This document shows, in pieces, positions 15,743 to 23,497 of a stretch of 41,445 nt of DNA (position 1 is its first letter; each line of letters opens with the position of its first letter). The stretch is taken from positions 1-41,445 of the forward strand of contig DJJR01000044.1 of assembly GCA_002434245.1 (NCBI GenBank), in the 5' to 3' direction. The notes below the pieces were generated by a model. It saw only the letters and a program-made list of their open reading frames with translations. It was not told the origin of the DNA and did not search any database. A program made the position numbers and the translations under genes. This DNA comes from Pelosinus fermentans. Its GTDB lineage: Bacteria; Bacillota; Negativicutes; DSM-13327.

Positions 15743-16428
15743 GAGACTTCTTCCTCCCTGCAGACGATTCTACGGTCTTTCCGATTAGCTATGCGACCAT
15801 GCTCCAAGACGATACACCGTTCAGCCAGCTCGGCAACTTTCGGATCATGGGTAACCATAATAATGGTATGCCCTTCGCGATGAAGCTGCTGAAAAAATTC
15901 TAATACAATTTTAGCATTGGTTTCATCCAAATTACCCGTTGGTTCATCGGCTAAGATCAACATAGGATAGTTAATTAGAGCGCGAGCAATACACACCCGC
16001 TGCTGTTCGCCGCCAGAAAGCTGGCTAGGCAAATGACGAGCCCTCTCTTTGAGTCCGACTCTCTCTAAAGCTATTAAGGCTTCTTGTTCGTCAGGCATAC
16101 TATGATAATATTGAGCTACCATCAGATTTTCTACTGCTGTTAAATAAGGAATCAGATGAAACTGCTGAAATACCAGTCCGATTTTATCTCGCCTGAGCAT
16201 TGTCAGGTTCCCTGCAGTAACATCGGTAAAATCAACACCATCCAAAACAATAGATCCTGTGGAGGCTTTATCCATACAACCGATTATGTTCATCAGGGTC
16301 GTCTTACCAGATCCGGATGGCCCCATCAGTGCCAGCCATTCGCCCTTTTCTACTGTTAAATCAATCCCTTGAAGGGCCTTCACACTCCCGTAAATCATTG
16401 ATACATTGTGCAATTCTAGTAAACTCAT
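15739..16428 (-). CDS. ABC transporter ATPase (LolD/MacB type) of the iron block
   Basis: A 229-residue ATPase of the group that works with FtsX/MacB-type permeases. The Walker A is GPSGSGKTT (about 36-44), the Q-loop LVFQQFHLIP, the signature LSGGEQQRVCIARAL, the Walker B LILADEPTGNLDE and the H-loop MVTHDPK. I take the second ATG (16428) as start, since AGGAGG lies nine bases before it and only three before the ATG at 16434. It pairs with the two permeases directly upstream. It corresponds by position to the ATPase of the FetABCDEF/Cj1660-1665 type iron loci. Confidence 0.88.
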   Translation of the reverse strand: MSLLELHNVSMIYGSVKALQGIDLTVEKGEWLALMGPSGSGKTTLMNIIGCMDKASTGSIVLDGVDFTDVTAGNLTMLRRDKIGLVFQQFHLIPYLTAVENLMVAQYYHSMPDEQEALIALERVGLKERARHLPSQLSGGEQQRVCIARALINYPMLILADEPTGNLDETNAKIVLEFFQQLHREGHTIIMVTHDPKVAELAERCIVLEHGRIANRKDRRIVCREEEVS

Positions 16429-16443
16429 ATTCATTAACCTCCT

Positions 16444-17574
16444 CTACTCGCCTCTGAGTACAATCGCTGGTTCAACTTCCGTTGCAATTTTCACTGGAAT
16501 TAGGCATGCTAAGCCGGTAACTGCTATAGAAACAATCAATGCCAATAGCGCAATCAAGGGCTGAAATGAAATCATCCTGCCAAAAACGTTGACACTTACC
16601 GCTTGAGCAAAAAAGAATCCCAAAATCGTTCCCAGCAGACCGCCTAAGGCTCCTAATGCCAGACCTTCCCCTAAAAACTCAAGGATAATGCTGCGATTTT
16701 CCGCACCCAGCGCTTTCTTTAAACCAATCTCTTTACGCCGCTCTGTGACAACTGCCATCATCGTTGTAGCTACACAAATTAGAGTAAGCAGTAATACTAC
16801 AATTGTGACTAGATAAACCAACGCCTGCAGCTTTCCAAGAACCGTTTGCTCCGACTGTGTCACCTGTTTCACTAAACGCGGTGCCACACCAGGAACCTGC
16901 TCTCCAATTTGTTGTGTTAATGTGTTTAGTTCTGCCTCATTAGCCGTAATGCTGACCTGAGCAATACTAATCACACCTTCCTTCTTCAACATCTGCTGGA
17001 GCAAAGAAAGATCAAGAAAAATAAAGTTTTCTTCCGAGCCCCCAGTCCGAAGAATACCAGCAACTTTCACCTTTTTTTCAGTTTCGCTGCCAGCTGCCGC
17101 GAGAGTCACTTGCTCTCCTGGTTCAATTTCCAATCGTTCTGCCACTTCAGCACCAATCACGATATCCTCAGACTGATCCGCTGGCCACTCACCACGGATC
17201 TGCCAGTAAGGGCTTACTTTCTTTACAGCCTGGAAATGCGTACCTGCAACTAGAAAGGGCTGTTCATTTAGCTTAATGCGGTCATACAAATATGGGGCAA
17301 TGCCAATTAGCTTATCTGAGGGCAAAAGCGTAGTCGCATTGGCAACCAGGTTTTGCGCCATCACCTGTTGATCACCAGCTGGCGTTAACAATAAATTAGC
17401 ACCATAGGAGCGAAACTCCCTGCCCATTTGCCTGGGAACATCATAATAAATGGTAACAAGCCCTGATACAACAGTCGCACCAATCGCCACAGCCAATAAT
17501 GCAATCAACATGCGAGACCGACGACGAAGTAAGGCATTCCAGATCATCTTCGTGTACATTGAATATTTTGTCAT
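16444..17574 (-). CDS. FtsX/MacB-type permease, second of pair
   Basis: A 376-residue permease with one N-terminal membrane segment (about 20-45), a large extracytoplasmic MacB_PCD-like domain (about 50-245) and three C-terminal segments of the FtsX domain (about 250-370), including AVVTERRKEIGLKKALGA, the usual cytoplasmic coupling region. Start ATG at 17574; the earlier GTG overlaps the GGTG ribosome site. It follows the first permease by five bases. It should form a heterodimer with that permease, powered by the ATPase downstream. Confidence 0.87.
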   Translation of the reverse strand: MTKYSMYTKMIWNALLRRRSRMLIALLAVAIGATVVSGLVTIYYDVPRQMGREFRSYGANLLLTPAGDQQVMAQNLVANATTLLPSDKLIGIAPYLYDRIKLNEQPFLVAGTHFQAVKKVSPYWQIRGEWPADQSEDIVIGAEVAERLEIEPGEQVTLAAAGSETEKKVKVAGILRTGGSEENFIFLDLSLLQQMLKKEGVISIAQVSITANEAELNTLTQQIGEQVPGVAPRLVKQVTQSEQTVLGKLQALVYLVTIVVLLLTLICVATTMMAVVTERRKEIGLKKALGAENRSIILEFLGEGLALGALGGLLGTILGFFFAQAVSVNVFGRMISFQPLIALLALIVSIAVTGLACLIPVKIATEVEPAIVLRGE

Positions 17575-17579
17575 CTTTA

Positions 17580-18863
17580 TCACCTGCCATGAAGTACTGC
17601 TGCCGGACGCAGCGATAAAAGCATTCGCATAGCCGGAAGGCTACCGACCAAAGTAATTAGGATTACTGAAATAATGACCCAAGGAATGACCATCGCATTA
17701 ATTGCAACGGCTGTACCAAACACATTGTGACCAATAATTTGAGCAAATCCCAGGCCTAAAAAATAGCCCGCAATACCACCAACTAAGCCTGTCGTCATAA
17801 TTTCCGTGAGAGTCAGCAGTAAAACATCCCGATCTGTTGCACCAAGTGCTTTAAGCAAACCAAACTCCCGACTGCGTTCCATAATATTAGCCATTAAAAG
17901 ATTCGAAATGCCAAGAGCTGATCCAGCTAAGCTGAGTCCTGTAATCAAGAGCATTAACAGCTGTGTTTTTTGCAGAATTGTCCCCTCTGATTCAGCAACC
18001 TGCCGAACCGGCTTGGCGCGGGAATCCCCCACAGCTTCTTCGATTTGATAAGCAATTGAACTTACATAAGCTGTACAATACCAAGTTTCCCATTCTTTTA
18101 GGGAAAGACTTTTTGGATCATGAGCTGCTTTGCGTGCTAAATCATTTTCTGGTGTTGTTATAGCACTTACTTCTATTTTACCAATTTTGCCTGGAAGATT
18201 TAGTCCTTGTTGAACAAAAGGCAGGGTTACAAAGATTTGATCATCTTCAGCACCGCCGCTATTAAAAATACCCTGCACAGTCAGCGCTTCCCGCTGGCTA
18301 CCTCCTGGCAAGACAATCTCCACCGAATCACCGATTTGAAGGTTTAATTTCCGCGCTAATGTAGAACCAACCATTGCTCCTTTAATGTCAGCGTCATTAA
18401 TCCAATTTCCCTCAACTGTCCACCAGGATTTTAGTTCTTTGATGCCGGTTTCTACAACTTCACCTGTAGGCAGCTCTAATGGCCGGTTAAACCAAGTTCC
18501 GACTACGGTTATATCATCTGAACCTACAGTAGCCTTCGTTTCGAGTAAAGGAGAAAATGCAACAATATTATTAGCCCAAAAAATTGTTTTTAACTTACCA
18601 ACATCAGCTTCCTGCAAATACTGCCCTGTCTTTCCAGAACTGGCTTCTATTCCATAAACATCCCGTAAGACGGATGCCGCCCGAGGAATTACTGTAATGT
18701 TTGCTCCATATGCTTTTAGTTCCCGATTGACCTTATCGCCTACATCAAGCATTACATTCAGCATGGCTGTTGTCAGCGAAACGCCCAATGCAATGGTAAG
18801 GGCTACCATGAACATTTTTCGGCTCTGCCTGACAAGAGCTCCTTTCAGCATCTCCCAAAACAT
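17580..18863 (-). CDS. FtsX/MacB-type permease, first of pair
   Basis: A 427-residue permease of the same architecture: N-terminal segment (about 15-38), extracytoplasmic domain, then the FtsX segments with ANIMERSREFGLLKALGATDRDVL as the coupling motif. It is about 50 residues longer than its partner in the extracytoplasmic part. ATG preceded by AAAGGAGGATAAACC. It begins 13 bases after the DUF2318 gene. In the known Ftr1-P19 loci two such permeases follow the DUF2318 gene; their cargo is not settled. Confidence 0.87.
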   Translation of the reverse strand: MFWEMLKGALVRQSRKMFMVALTIALGVSLTTAMLNVMLDVGDKVNRELKAYGANITVIPRAASVLRDVYGIEASSGKTGQYLQEADVGKLKTIFWANNIVAFSPLLETKATVGSDDITVVGTWFNRPLELPTGEVVETGIKELKSWWTVEGNWINDADIKGAMVGSTLARKLNLQIGDSVEIVLPGGSQREALTVQGIFNSGGAEDDQIFVTLPFVQQGLNLPGKIGKIEVSAITTPENDLARKAAHDPKSLSLKEWETWYCTAYVSSIAYQIEEAVGDSRAKPVRQVAESEGTILQKTQLLMLLITGLSLAGSALGISNLLMANIMERSREFGLLKALGATDRDVLLLTLTEIMTTGLVGGIAGYFLGLGFAQIIGHNVFGTAVAINAMVIPWVIISVILITLVGSLPAMRMLLSLRPAAVLHGR

Positions 18864-18876
18864 GGTTTATCCTCCT

Positions 18877-20139
18877 TTACTTAAATCGACTCTTTTCTTG
18901 CTCTAAAGCCTCTAAAGGTACGATCATTTTTCCTTCGCTTACCTTGTATGCCAGGGGAATTGGATTACATCCGCCTTTAAAACCGATGGTTGCTGTATTC
19001 ATTACAACATCGCATAACATGCAAATCACCTGATTATCTCGTTCAAAATAACCTGTTGGTCCGCAAATTTCACAAGCGTCCAAGCCAACACCGTAAGCGG
19101 AACCACTTTTTTTAATCACGATAAACCGTACGGTTTCACCTGTTGATGAGCGATACGAAAAGCGGTGTAAATGACCATCATCAACTTTTTCCAAAGGAAT
19201 ACGAACCTGCTCTCCTTCAGCGACTACTGCTACAGCTGGAACAATTTCGACTTTTTCATCAGCATATACCATTCCAACGGTTGAAACCAGAAACATAGCA
19301 CATACACCTAAAGCCAACGCTCCGCTCCAGCGCATTTTCTTGCGAGTCTGCATTAGTATTTTTCTGTATTGAGCAGGATTAAGTCCCATAGGCTTTTCCG
19401 GCTTACGCTGCAAGATCAGTACCACTGGCAAAAGCAATGTAACTGCAAGCAGTGCATATAAGAACCAAACTTGATGATTAATCAAAGGCCCTATAATCGG
19501 CGTCATTTCTTTTGTGGTTAAGAAAATTTTTCTTACGGCCATGATCTGCACTACAATAAGAGCTTGCTTAGCCATAACCACCAAAAGCTGCGCCGTAAGA
19601 ATAGCAATGATCTTTTGGGTCGACAAAATACTTGCAGCCCGGATAATTGCCAGACCCGTCAACCAGGTCAAAAGCCCTCCTAACAAAAATCCAATTATTT
19701 TCATAAGAAACTCTAGGCTGATTATCTCATTGGTAAAGGTAATCATCTCAATAGGAAAAAGAATAAAATCCAATCCGTGATACAGCAGCAGGGCAGCAGC
19801 AGCAATACAAGAAGCACCACCTGCGAACTTATACTTATCTAGAGAAATCCCCTGTCTAACATTCCACCACAGAAATCCCAGCAGTGACATTTCGCCTATC
19901 AGCCCCAATACAAGGACCAAACCTTCATACACTTCCCGCTTTACGGCTTTTGTACCTAACCTTACCGTTGCAATAAAAGCGGCACCCATGATTCCCCAAA
20001 GGATCCCGCGCCAAATCCACTTTTTAAACGCTCCCGACTCATCCTTACTAGCCAGAGCCAGCAACATCGCTAAGGGGATAAAAGCAATGGCTAAATTCTG
20101 CATGGTCGGTATCATGTTTTGCAGTATACTTTGCAGCAT
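18877..20139 (-). CDS. DUF2318-type membrane protein with a cysteine-rich C-terminal domain
   Basis: A 420-residue protein with about eight to nine membrane segments in the first 300 residues and a DUF2318 domain at the end. The domain shows CEICGPTGYFERDNQVICMLC and GGCNPIPL, giving two CxxC pairs and a conserved GGCNP. These cysteines suggest a metal or Fe-S centre on the outer face. The family is found with Ftr1 and P19 in Gram-negative iron-uptake loci and may supply reductant. ATG after AAAGGAGAACAAT. It is separated from p19 by a strong terminator, so it either needs read-through or has its own promoter in 20140-20282. Confidence 0.85.
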   Translation of the reverse strand: MLQSILQNMIPTMQNLAIAFIPLAMLLALASKDESGAFKKWIWRGILWGIMGAAFIATVRLGTKAVKREVYEGLVLVLGLIGEMSLLGFLWWNVRQGISLDKYKFAGGASCIAAAALLLYHGLDFILFPIEMITFTNEIISLEFLMKIIGFLLGGLLTWLTGLAIIRAASILSTQKIIAILTAQLLVVMAKQALIVVQIMAVRKIFLTTKEMTPIIGPLINHQVWFLYALLAVTLLLPVVLILQRKPEKPMGLNPAQYRKILMQTRKKMRWSGALALGVCAMFLVSTVGMVYADEKVEIVPAVAVVAEGEQVRIPLEKVDDGHLHRFSYRSSTGETVRFIVIKKSGSAYGVGLDACEICGPTGYFERDNQVICMLCDVVMNTATIGFKGGCNPIPLAYKVSEGKMIVPLEALEQEKSRFK

Positions 20140-20202
20140 ATTGTTCTCCTTTCATTTTAATTTTCTAATTCTACTAAAATACAATAGCCTTACATCCTTT
20201 TA

Positions 20203-20250
20203 AACTATAAAGACACAAAGCACACCCTAGAATATTTTTCTCTGTGTGCA
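20203..20250. repeat. Probable shortened copy of the hairpin element
   Basis: ACTATAAAGACACAAAGCAC followed by CTCTGTGTGC resembles the arms of the dispersed element but is short and the pairing is poor. Confidence 0.35.
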
Positions 20251-20282
20251 AGGATCGGGACATTATGAAATTCTTAAATTAT

Positions 20283-20311
20283 AAAAAAGGTCCGGGAAAT
20301 CATCCCGGACC
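20283..20311 (-). terminator. Terminator between p19 and the DUF2318 gene
   Basis: GGTCCGGGA and TCCCGGACC pair perfectly with a 5-base loop, followed by TTTTTT on the minus strand. It lies 14 bases after the p19 stop. Confidence 0.9.
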
Positions 20312-20324
20312 GCCAGTCTTTTTT

Positions 20325-20879
20325 TTACCAACTTCTAGGAATATAGTCGAAATCCCAATGTAGAACTACTGGTTTGGTCCAGAAACGACCTTCAACGCCT
20401 GTTTCTTTATCAACATGCAGCAAGTAATTTTGGCGATTTGGGCTCTCAATTGTAAAGGCTGCATCATATGTACCGGCACCCTTCATTTTGATATTCGCAC
20501 CATAGTGTGGTCCATCACTGGCATTCATCGGCATAAGTGTACCTTCAATCACTTCGCCAGTACCTTTCTTCGTTAATTTGTAATGTACAGTCAAATTAGG
20601 AATAAATTCAGCAACACCATAACCGGTATTATTGCCTTCAATAGCAGCAATATCTGTTTCCAGATGAATATCTGACTTATCAGGCGTCAATCCCATACCT
20701 GCTGGCTCCATTGCTACTGGTTGAAAATAAACAAGAGCAACTTTAAATCCTGCTTCTGGCACTTCGATCTCATCACCAATAGGATATTCTTGGAATCCAG
20801 CGGCAAAAGATTGTCCTACTGATAATCCAAACACTGCTAAGGCAACAAAAGTCATTGATAAAAATTTTTTCAAATTCAT
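20325..20879 (-). CDS. p19: P19/Tp34-family periplasmic iron-binding protein
   Basis: A 184-residue exported protein with a signal peptide cut near SFAAG. P19-family marks: MEPAGMGL (metal-binding Glu and Met), DIHLETDI (His, Glu), DGPHYGANIK (His) and LLHVDKETG near the end. In Campylobacter, Yersinia and uropathogenic E. coli such proteins bind Fe and Cu in the periplasm and work with an Ftr1-type permease. The gene overlaps ftr1 by four bases, which supports a joint role. GGGAGGTC precedes the ATG. A periplasmic partner makes sense only in a two-membrane cell, as the TonB gene nearby also suggests. Confidence 0.92.
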   Translation of the reverse strand: MNLKKFLSMTFVALAVFGLSVGQSFAAGFQEYPIGDEIEVPEAGFKVALVYFQPVAMEPAGMGLTPDKSDIHLETDIAAIEGNNTGYGVAEFIPNLTVHYKLTKKGTGEVIEGTLMPMNASDGPHYGANIKMKGAGTYDAAFTIESPNRQNYLLHVDKETGVEGRFWTKPVVLHWDFDYIPRSW

Positions 20880-22063
20880 GATACGACCTCCCTAATTTTT
20901 TTTCTTTTTTGATAGATGCTATTTCCAAGAACCACTAATACAAGAAAGAATTGTGGCAACAGAGTTTCAACTGTCGGATAGATTCCCAAAAGATCAAACA
21001 TAGGCATCCCCTCCAGAAGCGTAACTCCAACTAAACCTCCTTCCTGTAGCTCTTTCACTCCGCCACCAGCAAAACTAATTGCTAAAATAAACATTAAAAC
21101 ACTAGTTCCCTGAAAGAAAGGCTTCAATGGAAGTTTCAGACTGCCATAGCGAACCACTGCAAAAATCACGACTAAAGCGAGACACCCCGCACCAAATCCC
21201 AGCCAAATCATTTGCATATCATCACCAGCATCATTAAATAGTGCCTGATAGAATAACACGACTTCAGCACCCTCACGATACACGGCTAAAAAAGCAGCGA
21301 TTCCCAAGGAAAAAGTATTATTTTTAGTCAGAGAATCTTTTACCTGTCCTTCAATATAATTTCCCCATGATTTTTCATCTGCTTTGCTGCTCATCCAATG
21401 TCCAACGGACAAAAGAACGACCACCGCTACCAGCATAGTCATGCCTTCCACAATTTCCTGACTGGCACCACTGAGATTAATCACAGAGCGGAATAAAATA
21501 GCCGTTAAAAAACTCGCTACAATAGCGGCCCCAGAATAATTATAAATAACCTGTGTCTTGTTACCATTTCCCGACTTAATCAGATAAGCAAGAATAGCAC
21601 CAATAACCAAAATCGCTTCCGCGCCTTCACGAACCATAATCAGAAAAGCCGGCCAAAAAGTTGCCATAGAACTGCTTTGTTTACCACCGCCGCCCATTTG
21701 AGCAACGTCTTCACGCATCATTCCAACGATCTCTTTAATCTGCTTTTTAACATCTGCCTCAGGCGCTTGATTGGTCATCAATTTCTTAATAGTGCCAAAC
21801 TTATATTCAGTCAAGTTGGCTCTTTTAGCAGAAACAGTCGAGTTTACTGCCTTTTCCAAGCCATCTTTTTCATACATCCCATAATATGCATCATTTACTA
21901 TTTTCTTGGCCCCAGCTGTATCTCCGCTTGTATACACAGTTAGAGACTGATCCAGCGTTTTTTCTATTTTGTCAACAACAGCATCCCATTTAGGTGCTGC
22001 AAAAACCATCCCCTGACTAATTAATATAAATGCCATAATAACAACAAGTAACCATTTACGCAT
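20876..22063 (-). CDS. ftr1: FTR1-family iron permease with an N-terminal periplasmic domain
   Basis: A 395-residue protein. The signal peptide is removed near VFAAP. A helical extracytoplasmic domain (about 24-125) ends in a Gly/Ser linker. The Ftr1 permease of about seven segments has two REGAE iron-path motifs (145-149 and 263-267). The added N-terminal domain is common in bacterial EfeU/FetM-like permeases. It should carry iron across the inner membrane with P19. ATG after AAGGAGGTGAAAAT. A Fur-like box at 22098-22116 lies about 35 bases before the start, so iron repression is expected. Confidence 0.93.
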   Translation of the reverse strand: MRKWLLVVIMAFILISQGMVFAAPKWDAVVDKIEKTLDQSLTVYTSGDTAGAKKIVNDAYYGMYEKDGLEKAVNSTVSAKRANLTEYKFGTIKKLMTNQAPEADVKKQIKEIVGMMREDVAQMGGGGKQSSSMATFWPAFLIMVREGAEAILVIGAILAYLIKSGNGNKTQVIYNYSGAAIVASFLTAILFRSVINLSGASQEIVEGMTMLVAVVVLLSVGHWMSSKADEKSWGNYIEGQVKDSLTKNNTFSLGIAAFLAVYREGAEVVLFYQALFNDAGDDMQMIWLGFGAGCLALVVIFAVVRYGSLKLPLKPFFQGTSVLMFILAISFAGGGVKELQEGGLVGVTLLEGMPMFDLLGIYPTVETLLPQFFLVLVVLGNSIYQKRKKIREVVS

Positions 22064-22097
22064 ATTTTCACCTCCTTCTATATCATTGTTATCAGAC

Positions 22098-22116
22098 GAT
22101 AATAAAATCCATTATC
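22098..22116 (-). promoter_or_regulatory. Fur-like box before ftr1
   Basis: The minus strand reads GATAATGGATTTTATTATC, which keeps both ends of the classic 19-base Fur box (GATAATG...ATTATC). Confidence 0.65.
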
Positions 22117-22193
22117 ATTTAATAGCAATGAAACCTTCCACCATTTGTTAGAATCTAAATATTTCATATGTATAATATGGAAATATCCTCAAC

Positions 22194-22216
22194 AATGATA
22201 TATATAATCATTCTCA
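22194..22216 (-). promoter_or_regulatory. Second Fur-like site before ftr1
   Basis: Minus strand TGAGAATGATTATATATATC followed by ATT, close to the 7-1-7 Fur pattern TGATAATnATTATCA. It lies between tonB and the proximal box. Confidence 0.45.
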
Positions 22217-22277
22217 CTTAGAAATAATACTGCTAAATATGTTTGTTGTCAAGATGTGGATTTTTTTCGTAAAGTTA

Positions 22278-22925
22278 CTACTCTACAGTAAAAGGAATCG
22301 TTAATATGGTAAGACAAACAATGGGTCTGCCTTCATTATCTTTTGCAGGTTCAAATTTCCATTTTTTAGCTGCGGCTATGGCTGCATCATTAATACTTTT
22401 ATATCCAGACGGAACTGCTATTGATACTTTGCCTGGTAATCCATTCTTCAAAATTTGCATCCGCAGCACAACATTAACCTTACGGCCGACTTCTTGCATC
22501 TCTGGGGGGTTCACAGGATCAACCTTTACTAATACGATTGGCGGGGTCCCAAAGCCAATCTTTTTTCCGCCGCTATTTACTTTATCAGGTGAAACAACCG
22601 TTTCTTCTTTTGTCTCTGGCACCTTTACAGGTTCTACTACCTTTTCCGCTATATCATCTTCAACAACAGGCGGTTGAGGCTCTGGAGGAGGGTCGGGCTC
22701 AATCGGGACCTCTGGTATCGGCGGTGCTGCTGCTGCAACCTGTGGCTCTGCCTCTGCTATATCATCACCAGGCATATCGATTAAACTCAGTTCCATCACT
22801 TCTTCGTCAACAAGTGGAACATCTTGTTCTCGAAAAGCCAAGTAACCAGTTGTTACCCAAAGAAAAATATGTAAAAAAATAGATAAAGCAATTGCTTTAT
22901 GCCAGCTGCTCTTATAAAACATCAT
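22278..22925 (-). CDS. tonB: TonB-like energy transducer
   Basis: A 215-residue protein: an N-terminal membrane anchor (about 10-30) followed by a short acidic stretch, a Pro-rich spacer (PPIPEVPIEPDPPPEPQPP) that would span the periplasm, and a C-terminal TonB domain with INDAAIAAAKKWKFEPAKDNEGRP ending in FTVE. TonB transmits proton-motive energy to outer-membrane receptors. No exbB, exbD or receptor gene is nearby. A Fur-type site lies about 120 bases upstream. Start at 22925 (GAGGT nine bases before); the next codon is also ATG. Confidence 0.9.
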   Translation of the reverse strand: MMFYKSSWHKAIALSIFLHIFLWVTTGYLAFREQDVPLVDEEVMELSLIDMPGDDIAEAEPQVAAAAPPIPEVPIEPDPPPEPQPPVVEDDIAEKVVEPVKVPETKEETVVSPDKVNSGGKKIGFGTPPIVLVKVDPVNPPEMQEVGRKVNVVLRMQILKNGLPGKVSIAVPSGYKSINDAAIAAAKKWKFEPAKDNEGRPIVCLTILTIPFTVE

Positions 22926-23030
22926 TGAATCTCTACCTCACTTCCTTTTTAATATATATCATAACGAAGCCTCTTCTGGAAATATAATAATTCATGCAGC
23001 TATATTCCAAATTTTAGCGTAAAATCAGTA

Positions 23031-23067
23031 ATAAATGAATTTAATAATGATAATCAAATTCATTTAT
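23031..23067. promoter_or_regulatory. Fur-like box inside a perfect inverted repeat before tonB
   Basis: ATAAATGAATTT (23031-23042) and AAATTCATTTAT (23056-23067) are perfect reverse complements. The 13 bases between them, AATAATGATAATC, contain the core of a Fur box that continues into the right arm. The remainder of the 572-base gap (22926-23497) is very AT-rich, with no other firm feature. Confidence 0.6.
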
Positions 23068-23497
23068 TTGCAAATTTCCTTAATTTATAACACTACTGTT
23101 ACAATATATTATTTTGTTTTTTATTCTAGTGAAAATGAAAATTGTTATCTTTAATATTATGATACTCTCTTCATATTGTAAATACCTTCCTAACTATTTT
23201 TTTGAATTTATTTTGTTTTTATTTAACTGTTTTATTATCTTCTTCAGGAAATAATTAGGATCACCTCCATTTATAATCACTCCTCTTCATTATCCTTTAG
23301 TCCATAAACGCCTTACATTCAGCACATTCTCCTACATTTTTTAATATCTCTTCTTTTCCATCCTTTACAAAATCTCTGATTTATTCCTCTTTTTAAGGAA
23401 AAAGAAAAAAGGAATCTGGCAAAAAAACAAGAATTTAATTTTTAATTATGATACTTAGTTATTAAACAGGCAACCATTAACGCCGAAGGGGGCTTAC

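Noticed and set aside
23259..23271. GGATCACCTCC, identical to the 3' end of 16S rRNA
   Set aside because: Only 11 bases match and no rRNA sequence surrounds it. On the other strand it is a ribosome-site-like string with no start codon at a useful distance.
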